Source: an uncultured Roseburia sp. (lineage in GTDB: Bacteria; Bacillota; Clostridia; Lachnospirales; Lachnospiraceae). From it: a DNA stretch of 40,987 nucleotides. This document shows, piece after piece, positions 8,571 through 18,225 of the stretch. Made by a program: the position numbers and the translations under genes. The notes below the pieces were generated by a model that was given only the letters and a program-made list of their open reading frames with translations, ran no database searches and had not been told where the DNA came from. The stretch is taken from the NCBI GenBank assembly GCA_934317215.1, contig CAKREH010000032.1, forward strand, positions 1 to 40,987, read 5' to 3'. Position 1 is the stretch's first letter; each line of letters begins with the position of its first letter.

Positions 8571-9275
8571 ATGTTAACATTTGAAACAGTAAATGAACTT
8601 ACTTTAAAAGTTACCTGTACGGGCAGTGATGTGCTCTTTACAAAAGCAGGTGCATTTATCGCCGGAGAGAATGCCGGTGGAAAGAATTACAAATTTGAGA
8701 AGGTCTTGCTTGGACCGCAGAATAATATCGGACAGGCACTGTTTGGTCAGCTTGCCAGAAGAGTAACTGGAGAAAATCTTCCACTTATGAAAGTAACCTT
8801 AAATGGTGATTCTGTTACATATTACGCAAATTATGGTCAGCATGTTGTGGTCTATCATTTAGAGCAGGGCGAGACTATCTCAGTGGAATCCGAAAATATT
8901 CTCGCTTTCTCCCAGGATTGTGATTATAATGTCCGTTTTATCGGTGTCGGTGTGCTTTCCCAGAAAGGACTTGCCACTTCCACTCTGACTGCACGTGGAA
9001 AAGATGCATATGTTGCAGTACTCTGTGACGGCAACCCGATCGTTTTGAGCAATGTAATGTCCCAGGATACGCTCTCTGTTGATCCGGATGCTGTCGTGTG
9101 CTGGGTTGGAAATGGACATTGCGATCCGCAGGTGACGGCTGATATTTCGTGGAAAACGTTTATCGGACAGGCTTCCGGGGAGTCTTACCAGTTTGAGTGG
9201 CATGGGAATTGTCCGGTTACAGTGATTATTCAGCCTTCGGAGAGGAAGGGCGGAATCAGTGTGAGTATGGATTAG
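8571..9275 (+). CDS. AIM24-family protein
   Basis: A 234-residue protein of the AIM24/DUF124 beta-helical family, recognised from KAGAFIAGE, the GENLPLMKVT segment, the HVVVYHLEQGETISVESENILAFSQDC region and the repeating short strands. Its biochemical activity is unknown. The start follows GGAGG by 8 bases. It lies 31 bases after the TerD-domain gene on the same strand and ends at the shared terminator (9301-9369), so the two are probably co-transcribed. Cytosolic by appearance: no signal peptide or membrane segment. Confidence 0.85.
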   Translation: MLTFETVNELTLKVTCTGSDVLFTKAGAFIAGENAGGKNYKFEKVLLGPQNNIGQALFGQLARRVTGENLPLMKVTLNGDSVTYYANYGQHVVVYHLEQGETISVESENILAFSQDCDYNVRFIGVGVLSQKGLATSTLTARGKDAYVAVLCDGNPIVLSNVMSQDTLSVDPDAVVCWVGNGHCDPQVTADISWKTFIGQASGESYQFEWHGNCPVTVIIQPSERKGGISVSMD

Positions 9276-9300
9276 TGGCTGGCACTTTACCTCACATACC

Positions 9301-9369
9301 AAAAACGGAGTCTGTTGCAAGTGGTATTATTCTGTATGAATAACACCTGCTGCAACAGACTCCGTTTTT
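9301..9369. terminator. Bidirectional terminator between convergent Ter operons
   Basis: A perfect 19-bp stem (9301-9319 with 9351-9369) with A/T runs on both sides. On the minus strand the 5' arm lies inside the last codons of the HAD gene, whose stop codon (9327) falls in the loop. It serves the AIM24 gene on the plus strand and the HAD gene on the minus strand. Confidence 0.92.
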
Positions 9370-10133
9370 ATTTTTAGAACTTTTTCTAATAGGGCATCGG
9401 AAAATATTTTTTTCGATGTCATTTCATCTATTTTTTTCCGGGCTCCGGATGTTTTCGGGATTTCATATTTTTGTATGAATCCGGATGGGACAAGTCCGCG
9501 GTCGGCGGTCGATAGCATGGGAATGTCAAAGGCGCTGTCTCCGGCGGCAATTACGAACTCTGGTTTTAGTTTTTCTCTGAGTCGGTCTACTGCTGTTCCT
9601 TTATTCAGGGTTTGCGGTACTACATATACTTTTTCACCGTTGGAAAAGACATCTGCATATTTTGTATCGAGAGATGTTTTTAAATCATTTACAGCTGTTT
9701 CGGGATCATTGCATTTTGTAAAGATAAACAGCTTTTCAATGTATCGGAGTTCAAATTTTCTGCGTGGTTCCCGCTCTAACAGTTCCATGGCAAGGTTCAT
9801 TTCTTCCCTGCTATCCGACACCAGATGCAGGGAGTCCTGATACCATGCTTCATCCGGCACACCATTTACCAGAAGGACACCACCGTTGCAGACCAATGCA
9901 TATGGAAATGGTCCGATTCCCAGATCAATGCGCTGATATTGTTCCAACGTTCTAGTGGTCGTTGGAACAATGAGCATTTCATTTTTTACGAGCTGCAGGA
10001 GATGATATGTTTCCTCTGTGATGTAGGATATTTCTCTTCCCTGATAGAGTTCCACATTTCGCTTCTGCGGCCCGATGTCATATTTATAGGAATAGATGAG
10101 TGTATTATCCAAATCGGTATGAAAGGCGATCAT
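9327..10133 (-). CDS. HAD-superfamily phosphatase of the Ter cluster
   Basis: A 268-residue HAD hydrolase of the Cof/sucrose-phosphatase-like type. Motif I is FHTDLDNTL (nucleophile D7, acid D9), motif II is in VPTTTRT near 56, and the final acidic motif is GDSAFDIPML near 210. This HAD group is part of the biosynthetic module seen in Ter operons, where it is thought to dephosphorylate a nucleoside-like intermediate; the true substrate is unknown. The ATG overlaps the stop of the Ca2+-ATPase gene by 4 bases, so translation is coupled. Last gene of the minus-strand Ter operon. Confidence 0.85.
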   Translation of the reverse strand: MIAFHTDLDNTLIYSYKYDIGPQKRNVELYQGREISYITEETYHLLQLVKNEMLIVPTTTRTLEQYQRIDLGIGPFPYALVCNGGVLLVNGVPDEAWYQDSLHLVSDSREEMNLAMELLEREPRRKFELRYIEKLFIFTKCNDPETAVNDLKTSLDTKYADVFSNGEKVYVVPQTLNKGTAVDRLREKLKPEFVIAAGDSAFDIPMLSTADRGLVPSGFIQKYEIPKTSGARKKIDEMTSKKIFSDALLEKVLKIKTESVAAGVIHTE

Positions 10134-12766
10134 TTTTTCGAAACAATGGCTTTTCTTACCATATCAACCGGGATAATGAGCACTGCTAACAGCATGGAAA
10201 CAAATAATGCTTTTGCATTCAATGTCGTTGTGCTGAATACCTGACCACCAATCTCAATGATGATGGTCTGAAGTATAAAGATCACACCCATAACAATGAT
10301 AAAATTCTTGTTCTCTTCAATGTGTTCAAATACATTAAATCTCTCAGATCTGGTATTTAAGCTGTTAAAAATGATTGAATAAATGAAAAAAGCAAACATA
10401 AATGTTTTTTCATATAATTCCGGATCCGCACAGCCTGCCGGTGTTACAAAATCTGTAATCCCACCAATGTTTTCCAGGATCAGGATGGAGCCAAGTGTGA
10501 TAAATACAGAGCTTGTTCCGATTGCAGATTTAATATAAGTTGTTAAAATGTTATCTTTTCTGAGTGCCGGTTTTTCATTCATGTATCGGTCGAGAATTGG
10601 CTCTCCGCCAAATGCCATGGCTGCCAAAGTATCCATGATCAGATTGATCCATAAAATCTGGACAATGGAGAATGGCTCGGTCCATCCCAGGATCGGCGCA
10701 ATAATGTTCATCAACAGGGTACTGATATTGACGGTCAGCTGGAAGATCAAGAATTTACCAACTGATTTTGACATTGTTCTACTGTTCAATACGCAGTCCT
10801 TAATGGAAGTCAAACTGTTATTTAAGATGACAACGTCACCTGCCTCCTGGGCAACTGCTGTACCGTCTCCCATGGCAAATCCGATATCTGCCTGTTTTAA
10901 TGCCGGTGCATCATTAACACCGTCTCCGGTCATACCGCAGACATTATCAAGCTGCTGTGAAATAGAAACAAGTCTCTTTTTATCAAGCGGTTTTGCCCTG
11001 CTCACCACGCGGAGATTCGGAAGTTTTTTCTTTAACTCTTCATCTGACATCTGCTCTAACTCTTCATGTGTGAGAACAACATCGTTCTGCTCATCTTTTA
11101 AGATACCAGCTTCCTTTGCGATGGCAACTGCTGTTTCCTCCGCATCACCGGTTACCATGACAACCTGGATACCGGCATTGTTTAAAATCTCAACAGTCTC
11201 AACCGCATCGGTTCTTACGTTATCTCTTAAGCAGAGCACTGCCATCAGAACTGTTTTTCCATCTGCGATTTTGGCAACAGAAAGCAATTTCATCGTTCTC
11301 TTTGCCTGGGCGAGCATCTGATCTTCCACAGCTTTTTTATCTGCTGCAGTAAATTCTTTTTCTTCACCGGATGGAAGCATATAATGTGTTACTTTATCAA
11401 TGATGTTTTCGGTTGCACCTTTCCAGTAAACCAGTCCGTTTTTCAATGTAACGGTAGCGCATTTCTTTTCCGAATCAAATCCGCTGATGTCAGCGACTTT
11501 ATCCGGATCGTTTTTCGAATCATCATAACCATGCTCTAAAGCATATCCCAAAAGGGCTCTGTCCATATTATTACTTCCGATTGGTTTACCCTCGGATACT
11601 TTTGCAAGATTGTTTAATGTAATCGCCTCGATAAATTCCTGATTCGGAATGTTCTCTGCGATCTTACCGTCACCGGTGATAAATTCTACCAAAGATAAGT
11701 TACCCTGTGTGATCGTTCCTGTTTTATCACTGAATAAAACATTCATATACGCAGAATCGGAAAATGCTGCCTTGTGGCTGACAAGAATATTTTTCTTGTA
11801 CATGGACTCTGTGTTCATGGACTGCACCAGACTGTTCATCATCGGAAGACCTTCCGGCACTGCCATGATAACGATAGATGCCATCAACATAACTGCCTCT
11901 GCAACCAAAAGCAGAACATAAACAACTGTGATTGGTTCATCCGTACGGATCAGGTTCAGTACAACATCTAATACGCCTGCAATGGCAGCCGCGGACACAC
12001 CAAGTTTACCGATACCGGCAGCTACCACTTCCAGTTTCAGGCTTGAAGTATCTTTTCTCTCGTCCTCTTCATTATCATCCGTCAGAGCCTTGTTGATCTT
12101 TCCAAGCTCGGATGCATCACCGATGACGGTTGCAACCATATACCCTTCACCGGAGGTCACTACTGATCCCATAAATACTTTGTTTGCAGATGCATAATCT
12201 GTAGATTCCGCTTCATCGAGATTGTCCGCAGCCGTTTTATTCTCGTCTCTTGACTCACCGTTTAATGCCGCCTGTGAAACTTTGATGTGTCCTTCAAATA
12301 ACACACCATCAGTCGGTACCTTATCACCAGCCTGAACAAGGATCGTATCACCTTTTACGATCTCACTGGTAAGGATATTGACCAGTTTTCCATTTCTCAT
12401 GACTTTTGCATAAGTCTTGTTATACTCTTCCTGTAATGCCTCACTTCTGGAACTGTTGCGGTACTCGGATAATGTACTGAATCCGGTTGCCAGTGCGATC
12501 GCTAAAACAATACTTATAATCTCAACAACATCATTTTCTCCTGCTAATGCCGGTACAAACACACCAATAACAGAAATGACGATTTTCATGACCAGTGCTG
12601 CACATAATACTTTGATCCAAATGTCATCAAATGCTCCGATGAACATCGACCACAGTGATTCTGTCTCTTTTTTTGCAAGAGCGTTTGTTCCAAAATCCTG
12701 TTTGCTCTTGTTTACTTGTGAGTCTGACAGACCTCTCATAAGCTCTTCTTTATTTATGTTACTCAT
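10130..12766 (-). CDS. Ca2+-type P-type ATPase (P2 family)
   Basis: An 878-residue cation pump. Seen: actuator motif NGES near 169, membrane motif VPEGLP near 307, phosphorylated D347 in DKTGT, hinge GDGVNDAP, and paired C-terminal membrane helices. The layout matches bacterial Ca2+ exporters related to SERCA/PMCA. It would move Ca2+ out of the cell using ATP. It sits between terD and the HAD gene in one operon (37-base gap upstream, 4-base overlap downstream). As TerD proteins bind Ca2+, a calcium-linked stress response is a fair inference. GAGGAGG lies 13 bases before the ATG, a slightly long spacing. Confidence 0.92.
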   Translation of the reverse strand: MSNINKEELMRGLSDSQVNKSKQDFGTNALAKKETESLWSMFIGAFDDIWIKVLCAALVMKIVISVIGVFVPALAGENDVVEIISIVLAIALATGFSTLSEYRNSSRSEALQEEYNKTYAKVMRNGKLVNILTSEIVKGDTILVQAGDKVPTDGVLFEGHIKVSQAALNGESRDENKTAADNLDEAESTDYASANKVFMGSVVTSGEGYMVATVIGDASELGKINKALTDDNEEDERKDTSSLKLEVVAAGIGKLGVSAAAIAGVLDVVLNLIRTDEPITVVYVLLLVAEAVMLMASIVIMAVPEGLPMMNSLVQSMNTESMYKKNILVSHKAAFSDSAYMNVLFSDKTGTITQGNLSLVEFITGDGKIAENIPNQEFIEAITLNNLAKVSEGKPIGSNNMDRALLGYALEHGYDDSKNDPDKVADISGFDSEKKCATVTLKNGLVYWKGATENIIDKVTHYMLPSGEEKEFTAADKKAVEDQMLAQAKRTMKLLSVAKIADGKTVLMAVLCLRDNVRTDAVETVEILNNAGIQVVMVTGDAEETAVAIAKEAGILKDEQNDVVLTHEELEQMSDEELKKKLPNLRVVSRAKPLDKKRLVSISQQLDNVCGMTGDGVNDAPALKQADIGFAMGDGTAVAQEAGDVVILNNSLTSIKDCVLNSRTMSKSVGKFLIFQLTVNISTLLMNIIAPILGWTEPFSIVQILWINLIMDTLAAMAFGGEPILDRYMNEKPALRKDNILTTYIKSAIGTSSVFITLGSILILENIGGITDFVTPAGCADPELYEKTFMFAFFIYSIIFNSLNTRSERFNVFEHIEENKNFIIVMGVIFILQTIIIEIGGQVFSTTTLNAKALFVSMLLAVLIIPVDMVRKAIVSKK

Positions 12767-12803
12767 TTTGGGTAGTTAACCTCCTCTAATGTATCAATCT
12801 TTT

Positions 12804-13418
12804 TTATACAAATCTTCTGCTCAGTTCTCCCAGTCCCGGGTCATTTGTACCCTGGCCAACAGCGCTGAACTTCCATTCTCCGTTATGTCTGTACACTTCT
12901 CCAAATATCATTGCCGTCATACCGGAATAATTTTCAGTCAGGTTATACTTGCACATTTCATTATTGTTTCTTGCATCAACTAAACGGATGAATGCATTCT
13001 CAATCATGCCAAAATGCTGATGTCTCTGAACCGCCTGATAAATATTTACAACGATCACGATCTTATCGTACTCCTGCGGTACTTTCGCAAGATCGATCAC
13101 AATCTGCTCGTCATCTCCATCACCGGCTCCTGTCAGGTTGTCTCCCTGATGATTTACGGTACCTGATTTATGGTGCAAATTACCAAAATAAACGATGTCT
13201 GATTTATCCACCAGTTTTCCATTCTTTAACATCAGTGCGGATGCATCACAGTCGATCGGCTGCTGCTTTGATCCGCCCCCGAATAAAGCACTTAAAAATC
13301 CACCTCCGGATGAAGACTGCTGCGCTTCATCCCATCCCAGACCGACAATAATCTTTGACAATCCTGCGTTATCTTTTGACAGACTGACCTTCTGTCCTTT
13401 CTGTAAACTAATTGACAT
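12804..13418 (-). CDS. TerD-family protein with a glycine-rich insert
   Basis: A 204-residue TerD protein (ISLQKGQKVSLSKD, GLGWDEA, GDNLTGAGDGDDEQI, HFGMIENAFIRLVD, GEVYRHNGEWKFSAVG). The acidic GDGDDE loop for Ca2+ binding is present. Residues ~37-53 form an extra Gly/Ser-rich loop (GGGFLSALFGGG) not in its neighbour, with one short hydrophobic patch. The upstream extension of the frame has no ribosome site; the start at 13418 follows AAGGAGG by 7 bases. Paralogue of the next gene upstream (13538), separated by a duplicated 54-bp spacer. Confidence 0.9.
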   Translation of the reverse strand: MSISLQKGQKVSLSKDNAGLSKIIVGLGWDEAQQSSSGGGFLSALFGGGSKQQPIDCDASALMLKNGKLVDKSDIVYFGNLHHKSGTVNHQGDNLTGAGDGDDEQIVIDLAKVPQEYDKIVIVVNIYQAVQRHQHFGMIENAFIRLVDARNNNEMCKYNLTENYSGMTAMIFGEVYRHNGEWKFSAVGQGTNDPGLGELSRRFV

Positions 13419-13426
13419 TACAATCC

Positions 13427-13532
13427 TCCTTGTTTTGCGGAGCAAAATGCGACTGCCATTGCAGGAGCAGAGGATTTTACTCCTTGTTTTGCGTAGCAAA
13501 ATGCGAACCCTCTGGTGAGCAGAGGATTTTCC
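13427..13532. repeat. 54-bp tandem duplication between the two terD genes
   Basis: Two copies (13427-13480 and 13481-13532) share TCCTTGTTTTGCG, AGCAAAATGCGA and GAGCAGAGGATTTT. Each contains TTTTGC/GCAAAA and CCTCTG-type dyads, and on the minus strand ends in a GGAGG/GGAG-type sequence that supplies the ribosome site of the downstream terD. Confidence 0.75.
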
Positions 13533-13537
13533 TCCAC

Positions 13538-14119
13538 TTATGCCACTTCAATTCCATAGTGTCCGCAAAGTGCTGCGAGTCCGCCCTGGAAGCCGCTTCC
13601 GATCGCATTAAATTTCCATTCGCCGTTATGTCTGTATAATTCACCGACAACGACTGCTGTCTCAATGGAGAAATCCTCTCCTAAGTCATAGCGGATCATT
13701 TCTTTTCCGGTTGTCTCATCTACCAGACGAATGAAAGAATTAGATACCTGTCCAAAATTCTGGCGTCTTGCCTCCGCCTCATAGATCGTTACGGTAAATG
13801 CGATTCTCTCAATGTTTGCCGGTACTTTGGAAAGATCGATCTGGATCTGCTCGTCATCGCCTTCTCCCTCTCCGGTTAAATTATCGCCCATATGTTTTAC
13901 AGACTCGCTCGGATGAGCCAGATTTCCATAAAATACAAATTCTTTGTCTGTCGGGCACTTTCCATCTGCTCCCAGCATAAATGCTGCTGCATCCAGGTCA
14001 AAATCTGCACCGGAATCAAATGAATTGACATCCCAGCCAAGACCAACCATGATATTTTTCAGTCCCGGATTTCCTTTTGTTAAATCTACTTTCTGTCCTT
14101 TTGATAAATTAATTGGCAT
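13538..14119 (-). CDS. terD: TerD-family stress protein
   Basis: A 193-residue protein of canonical TerD length. Seen: MPINLSKGQKVDLTKG, GLGWDVN, the DFDLDAAAF strand, the acidic Ca2+ loop GDNLTGEGEGDDEQI near 77-91, NSFIRLVDE, and GELYRHNGEWKFNAIGSG. TerD proteins bind Ca2+ and are linked to resistance to tellurite, phage and envelope stress in other bacteria; the mechanism is unsettled. AAGGAGGG precedes the ATG. It lies 48 bases downstream of telA in the same operon. Closest in form to YceD/YceE of Bacillus subtilis. Confidence 0.94.
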   Translation of the reverse strand: MPINLSKGQKVDLTKGNPGLKNIMVGLGWDVNSFDSGADFDLDAAAFMLGADGKCPTDKEFVFYGNLAHPSESVKHMGDNLTGEGEGDDEQIQIDLSKVPANIERIAFTVTIYEAEARRQNFGQVSNSFIRLVDETTGKEMIRYDLGEDFSIETAVVVGELYRHNGEWKFNAIGSGFQGGLAALCGHYGIEVA

Positions 14120-14167
14120 AGTATTACCCTCCTTAGAATAAATGAATCTATAGTTATTAGAAATAAC

Positions 14168-15313
14168 TTACCTGTTCGCCGGCGGCATATGATACTGTCT
14201 GTTGAAATCCGCCTTGATCGCCTCAAGTCTTGCCTGATCTTCCACACGTTTCTTTCTGCAGTCTTCCTGAATTCTTTTCGTTTCTTCAATACCACTGGTA
14301 ATCGTTCTCCAGGTCGTCTCAAGTGTTTCAATCTGGATTGAGCTTCCGGATGCCATCTTAGCGGTAGCCTTGGAAACTTCCACGGTATTCTGCGCATTTT
14401 TGATCAGCATCTCGTTGGTCTTCTTATCCAGAGCAGACATTGCTTCTGCCTGAATGCGCTGGCGTTTCAGCAGAATTGCCTGTGCAAGTGCCTGTTTGAA
14501 TACCGGAAGTGTTACGATAAATGCGGAGTTAATTTTTCTGACCAGATTATAGTTGCTGAACTCCATCGTTTTGATCATCGGAATGGACTGCATTGCAACG
14601 TTTTCTGCTGTCCGAAGATCCTGTGTACGCTGTTCCATCATCATCAGTGCCTGATTTAAGCTGGTAAGCTCAAACTGGATCGACTCGTCTCCGGTAGCCG
14701 CCATATCCTGCTGTCTCTTTGCAATGTAATCTTCAATCTCTTTACATGCCTGCTCTCCGGCAAGAATGTATTTCACAAGTTCATGATAATAATTTACATT
14801 TGCCTCAAACATCGTATTTAATTTACGGTTTGACTGTTTGATCTCTGACTCATAGCCTTTGAGCTGAACATAGATCTTGTCGACTTCCTCGCCCATCGTG
14901 TGATATTTTGCAAGGATCTTGTCGAGCTGTTTTTTCATATTTCCAAATAATTTTCCAAACAGTCCCGGATTTTCCCTGATCTCGTCAATATCAAACTGAT
15001 CCATGATCTTTGCCAATGTTTTTAACATTTCGCTGGTATCGTCAAGCTGTGACATATTCATGCTGTTTAACACGACATCCGATGCTTTCGAAATTTCTTC
15101 TGCAACCTCCGCTCCAAATGTGACGATTGTCTCAAGATTGTTGACCTCAATCGTACTGACGATCCGGTCAACCTCATCCGAATTGACCAGTTCTGAATTC
15201 ATTTTTTCCCTGTCGGCAACAATGTCATACTGTTCCACAACAGCGATCTCATCTTTTGTGTCCGGTACCACTGTGGCTGCCGCAGTCGTTGTTTTGCTAA
15301 AATCAAGTCCCAT
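14168..15313 (-). CDS. telA: TelA/KlaA toxic-anion-resistance family protein
   Basis: A 381-residue, mostly alpha-helical cytosolic protein of the TelA family (SQLDDTSEMLKTLAKIMDQFD, GLFGKLFGNMKKQLDKILAKYHTMGEEVDKI, QRTQDLRTAENVAMQSIPMIK, LVRKINSAFIVTLPVFKQAL, SIQIETLETTWRTI). It is the homologue of B. subtilis YceH. Its function beyond association with tellurite and envelope stress is unknown. It follows the YceG-type gene by 15 bases, the same order as yceG-yceH in Bacillus, and precedes terD. Confidence 0.92.
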   Translation of the reverse strand: MGLDFSKTTTAAATVVPDTKDEIAVVEQYDIVADREKMNSELVNSDEVDRIVSTIEVNNLETIVTFGAEVAEEISKASDVVLNSMNMSQLDDTSEMLKTLAKIMDQFDIDEIRENPGLFGKLFGNMKKQLDKILAKYHTMGEEVDKIYVQLKGYESEIKQSNRKLNTMFEANVNYYHELVKYILAGEQACKEIEDYIAKRQQDMAATGDESIQFELTSLNQALMMMEQRTQDLRTAENVAMQSIPMIKTMEFSNYNLVRKINSAFIVTLPVFKQALAQAILLKRQRIQAEAMSALDKKTNEMLIKNAQNTVEVSKATAKMASGSSIQIETLETTWRTITSGIEETKRIQEDCRKKRVEDQARLEAIKADFNRQYHMPPANR

Positions 15314-15328
15314 ACGATTCCTCCATTT

Positions 15329-17605
15329 CTAATTACCTCTCTTAAAAAATTTATCCCGCCAGGTGTGGCGTGTATTATTAAATGAAATACTATTCAGGTC
15401 AGGGACTTGCAGATCATATTTATATTCCCCTATCTGGTGTTCTTCCATTAGCTGCCCGTTAAAATATTTTTCAATGCTCTGATATCCCGTCGGCACAAAA
15501 AATACAATATCAAATCCCATCAGATGCAAAAATGCTGTCAGGATCGAGTCTTCCAGTGAAATGACCGCCTCCGATGTATTGATATAGATCAGTTTCGGAT
15601 TTTTCCGGGTAAGATCAAATTTCTGGATCAGTCTTACGATATCTTTCGGCAGATTCAAAACCTGCGCAATCACAGTGTATTCCATACCATTTTCCCCGAT
15701 TCCTCTGATCAGTTTCTGATCGATCAGAAGCTGCATCTTATCAAGTATCATCTCCTGAATATCCTCCCGCAGGATACCATACAGATATTTCGGATGTGCT
15801 TTGATCTTATTCCGCTGCAGTTTCCCATTTTTGAAAAATTCAGCTGCATACATTTTCATCGGATTCGGTGCCATCGGCTCTATATAAGGCGCCCTTTTTA
15901 TCACGACTGTATCTTCCGTGACCAGTTCTTTTACGGATGTCCAGTAGCCGGCGGTCTGTCCGTCTTTGACTCCGGAAACTTTTGCAAAAATGACCGGTAT
16001 GTTCACGACACCATCGACCACGCTGAAATCCGGCCGGTACTTTAATTCCTGATCCCACAGGATCTTAATCTCCTCGTACATGGTCTGCAGACTGATAATG
16101 TTCGCCTTTCCATACTGCATGTTCCGGTACATGCCGGTATCCTGATACATTAACGTATCCAGTTCCCTCTCCGCATGATAGGCAATTGTTCCCATCTTAA
16201 CCTGGGAACTCTCCTCCGGGTACCTGTCCATGGTAAGGCTTTCCTCATAATTCATTTCATACAACAGCGGATCCGTAAGCTGGCATGGTACATTCCGGTT
16301 CGGACAAAGGATCACCACATCGACCGGCAGCCTTGCTAAAAATCTGAGAAACAACGCTTCATTTTCATTCTGACAGCCGCCCATATGGATAAAACATCCG
16401 ATCTCCGGCATCTTCCATCTGGAAAATAAAAACGGCAGATACCTTTTCAGCCAGCACAACAGGTAAACTGCCTTGCTGGTGAGCCTGTTTAAATTATCGC
16501 CTTCTTTGCCTGATTCTGCAAGAAGAATATCCACAAATGTTTTGTGCATGATCTTTTGCAGTTCTAAATTTGCCGGATACTTTATATTCGTGGAAAGATC
16601 CATGATAAGCTGATCTGTTTTTGCATAGTTTCCACGCCGGATCTCTGCGATTTCATCCGGTGTCGGTCTTTCGATCTCCCCGTTTACGATCACCAGCTTC
16701 CGCCCGGCATTTTTCAGTTCAAGCTGCAGCTGAAACAATTCGTTCGCATATGTCAGCTTGTCCTCTGCACCGTTGATCCGGTAAAAACAGTTATAAAAGA
16801 AGCGGGGATCTGTTCCTCTGGTCAGCACACTCTTTTTGATATCCTCAAATCCTTTTCCATCGATCCATGCATTGGTACAGTTATTGACAGAAGGCAGACT
16901 TCCATACAGCCGTTCTTTTTCAAAATCATTTTGTATTGCCTCCCGGACTTTCTTTAAGCAATATCCTTCCGGGAAAGCTGTCATCCCCTCCATTTGCAGA
17001 TCATCTGATAAAACGGAAGCAGGATCTGATTTCAGATATCCGGTATCACCATGATACTGCAGCAGCACCACATCACACCCGGCATTGGACAGGATCGATA
17101 TCAGCATCAGTTCGTAATTACTGATATCCCCCTCATAAAGGATCTTGGGCAGTTCATTTGCCCCAAGCTGGTTGACGATCCGTTCAAATTTGTAGTACAG
17201 CCAGCACATAAACTTAATATATGCATTTTTCAGCATATTTTCTGTTTTTCCATTCCGCCTCATGGAATCCAGCGAATCATAGATTGAATCCGCCACATTC
17301 TGCCTTTGCAGATCGTTCATGCGCGGCAGCCATTTTTTTAAACCATTCGATATAAATGACGGATTCATCTGAAAATCCATCCCCATGATTTCAGAATAAT
17401 ACGCAAGGTTCTTCTCATCGGGATTTGGGATTTTTCCTTCGATCACCACACCCGCTCTTCTTGCCGTATCATAATATTTTTTTATAAAGTCCCCGATTTT
17501 TTCCGTGTATCCATTGATCCGGTAAAAATACACCTCTCTGCTCTGTCTGCTGTTTAGATCGGCAAAGTAATCATCAAGGCTGTGAATCTTTTTGTGTTCT
17601 AACAT
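15329..17605 (-). CDS. YceG-family putative component of the Ter biosynthetic module
   Basis: A 758-residue cytosolic protein of the family Pfam calls YceG_bac. It has two similar Rossmann-like halves: KILYEGDISNYELMLISILSNAGCDVVLLQYHGD near 153-190, and LIYINTSEAVISLEDSILTAFLHLMGFDIVFFVPTGYQ near 675-715. The similarity suggests an internal duplication. No known catalytic signature is visible. Homologous to B. subtilis YceG, which neighbours YceH as here. A GAAGGTGAG ribosome site precedes the ATG; the rhomboid gene lies 15 bases upstream. Probably works with TelA, as the pair is conserved together. Confidence 0.85.
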   Translation of the reverse strand: MLEHKKIHSLDDYFADLNSRQSREVYFYRINGYTEKIGDFIKKYYDTARRAGVVIEGKIPNPDEKNLAYYSEIMGMDFQMNPSFISNGLKKWLPRMNDLQRQNVADSIYDSLDSMRRNGKTENMLKNAYIKFMCWLYYKFERIVNQLGANELPKILYEGDISNYELMLISILSNAGCDVVLLQYHGDTGYLKSDPASVLSDDLQMEGMTAFPEGYCLKKVREAIQNDFEKERLYGSLPSVNNCTNAWIDGKGFEDIKKSVLTRGTDPRFFYNCFYRINGAEDKLTYANELFQLQLELKNAGRKLVIVNGEIERPTPDEIAEIRRGNYAKTDQLIMDLSTNIKYPANLELQKIMHKTFVDILLAESGKEGDNLNRLTSKAVYLLCWLKRYLPFLFSRWKMPEIGCFIHMGGCQNENEALFLRFLARLPVDVVILCPNRNVPCQLTDPLLYEMNYEESLTMDRYPEESSQVKMGTIAYHAERELDTLMYQDTGMYRNMQYGKANIISLQTMYEEIKILWDQELKYRPDFSVVDGVVNIPVIFAKVSGVKDGQTAGYWTSVKELVTEDTVVIKRAPYIEPMAPNPMKMYAAEFFKNGKLQRNKIKAHPKYLYGILREDIQEMILDKMQLLIDQKLIRGIGENGMEYTVIAQVLNLPKDIVRLIQKFDLTRKNPKLIYINTSEAVISLEDSILTAFLHLMGFDIVFFVPTGYQSIEKYFNGQLMEEHQIGEYKYDLQVPDLNSISFNNTRHTWRDKFFKRGN

Positions 17606-17620
17606 AGCGCATTCTCACCT

Positions 17621-18211
17621 TCAATATCTGTTCATTTTGTTTTTGTTCATCACATAGCCAAGGCCTGAACCGACAATGCCTCCCAAAATATGTGTCAGAT
17701 TCGAGACGTTATCCCTGATAAAGATACCATCATATACCTGCTGCCCGATATAGATCAGTGCAACCAGAATAAAGGTCAGCGGGATTTTTCCCTCCTCAAT
17801 ACTTGTTAAAGATGCGAGTAATATGAACGCAAATACAACACCGCTTGCCCCAAGGAGCTGGACATGTGGGAAAAATATGAAATTGATCACACCCGTTACC
17901 AGCGCTGTCGTTAAAATCACAAAGAGAATATTTGCGGAACCGTATTTTTCTTCCAAAAGCGGTCCTACGACCAGTAACATCATAATATTTCCAAAGAAAT
18001 GATCCCAGCTGGCATGTCCGAACACATGTCCGAAAAACCGGATGTATGTGAGCGGACTTGCCAACGATGACCGGTAGACACTGAAGAATGCACGCGTGGA
18101 TACACTGCCCGTTACTTTATCTAAAATCAGCACAATAAAACAGGCAAGCGTAAATCCCAAAATGACCGGAGAGTTAAATGACAGCCGTATCTTTTTACCA
18201 CCGTTACCCAT
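17621..18211 (-). CDS. Rhomboid-family intramembrane serine protease
   Basis: A 196-residue protein with about six membrane helices. Visible rhomboid signatures: HxxxDHFFGN near 66-75, the catalytic serine S123 in GASG, and catalytic H174 in SNLTHILGG. It would cleave membrane-spanning substrates within the cytoplasmic membrane; the substrate is unknown. It is the first gene of the minus-strand Ter operon, driven by the promoter at 18273-18301 through a leader with a terminator-like hairpin. AGGAAGG precedes the ATG. Confidence 0.9.
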   Translation of the reverse strand: MGNGGKKIRLSFNSPVILGFTLACFIVLILDKVTGSVSTRAFFSVYRSSLASPLTYIRFFGHVFGHASWDHFFGNIMMLLVVGPLLEEKYGSANILFVILTTALVTGVINFIFFPHVQLLGASGVVFAFILLASLTSIEEGKIPLTFILVALIYIGQQVYDGIFIRDNVSNLTHILGGIVGSGLGYVMNKNKMNRY

Positions 18212-18225
18212 ATTATTCCTTCCTC

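Noticed and set aside
10548..11321. Long open frame antisense to the Ca2+ ATPase
   Set aside because: Shadow of a real gene on the other strand; no family features or ribosome site.
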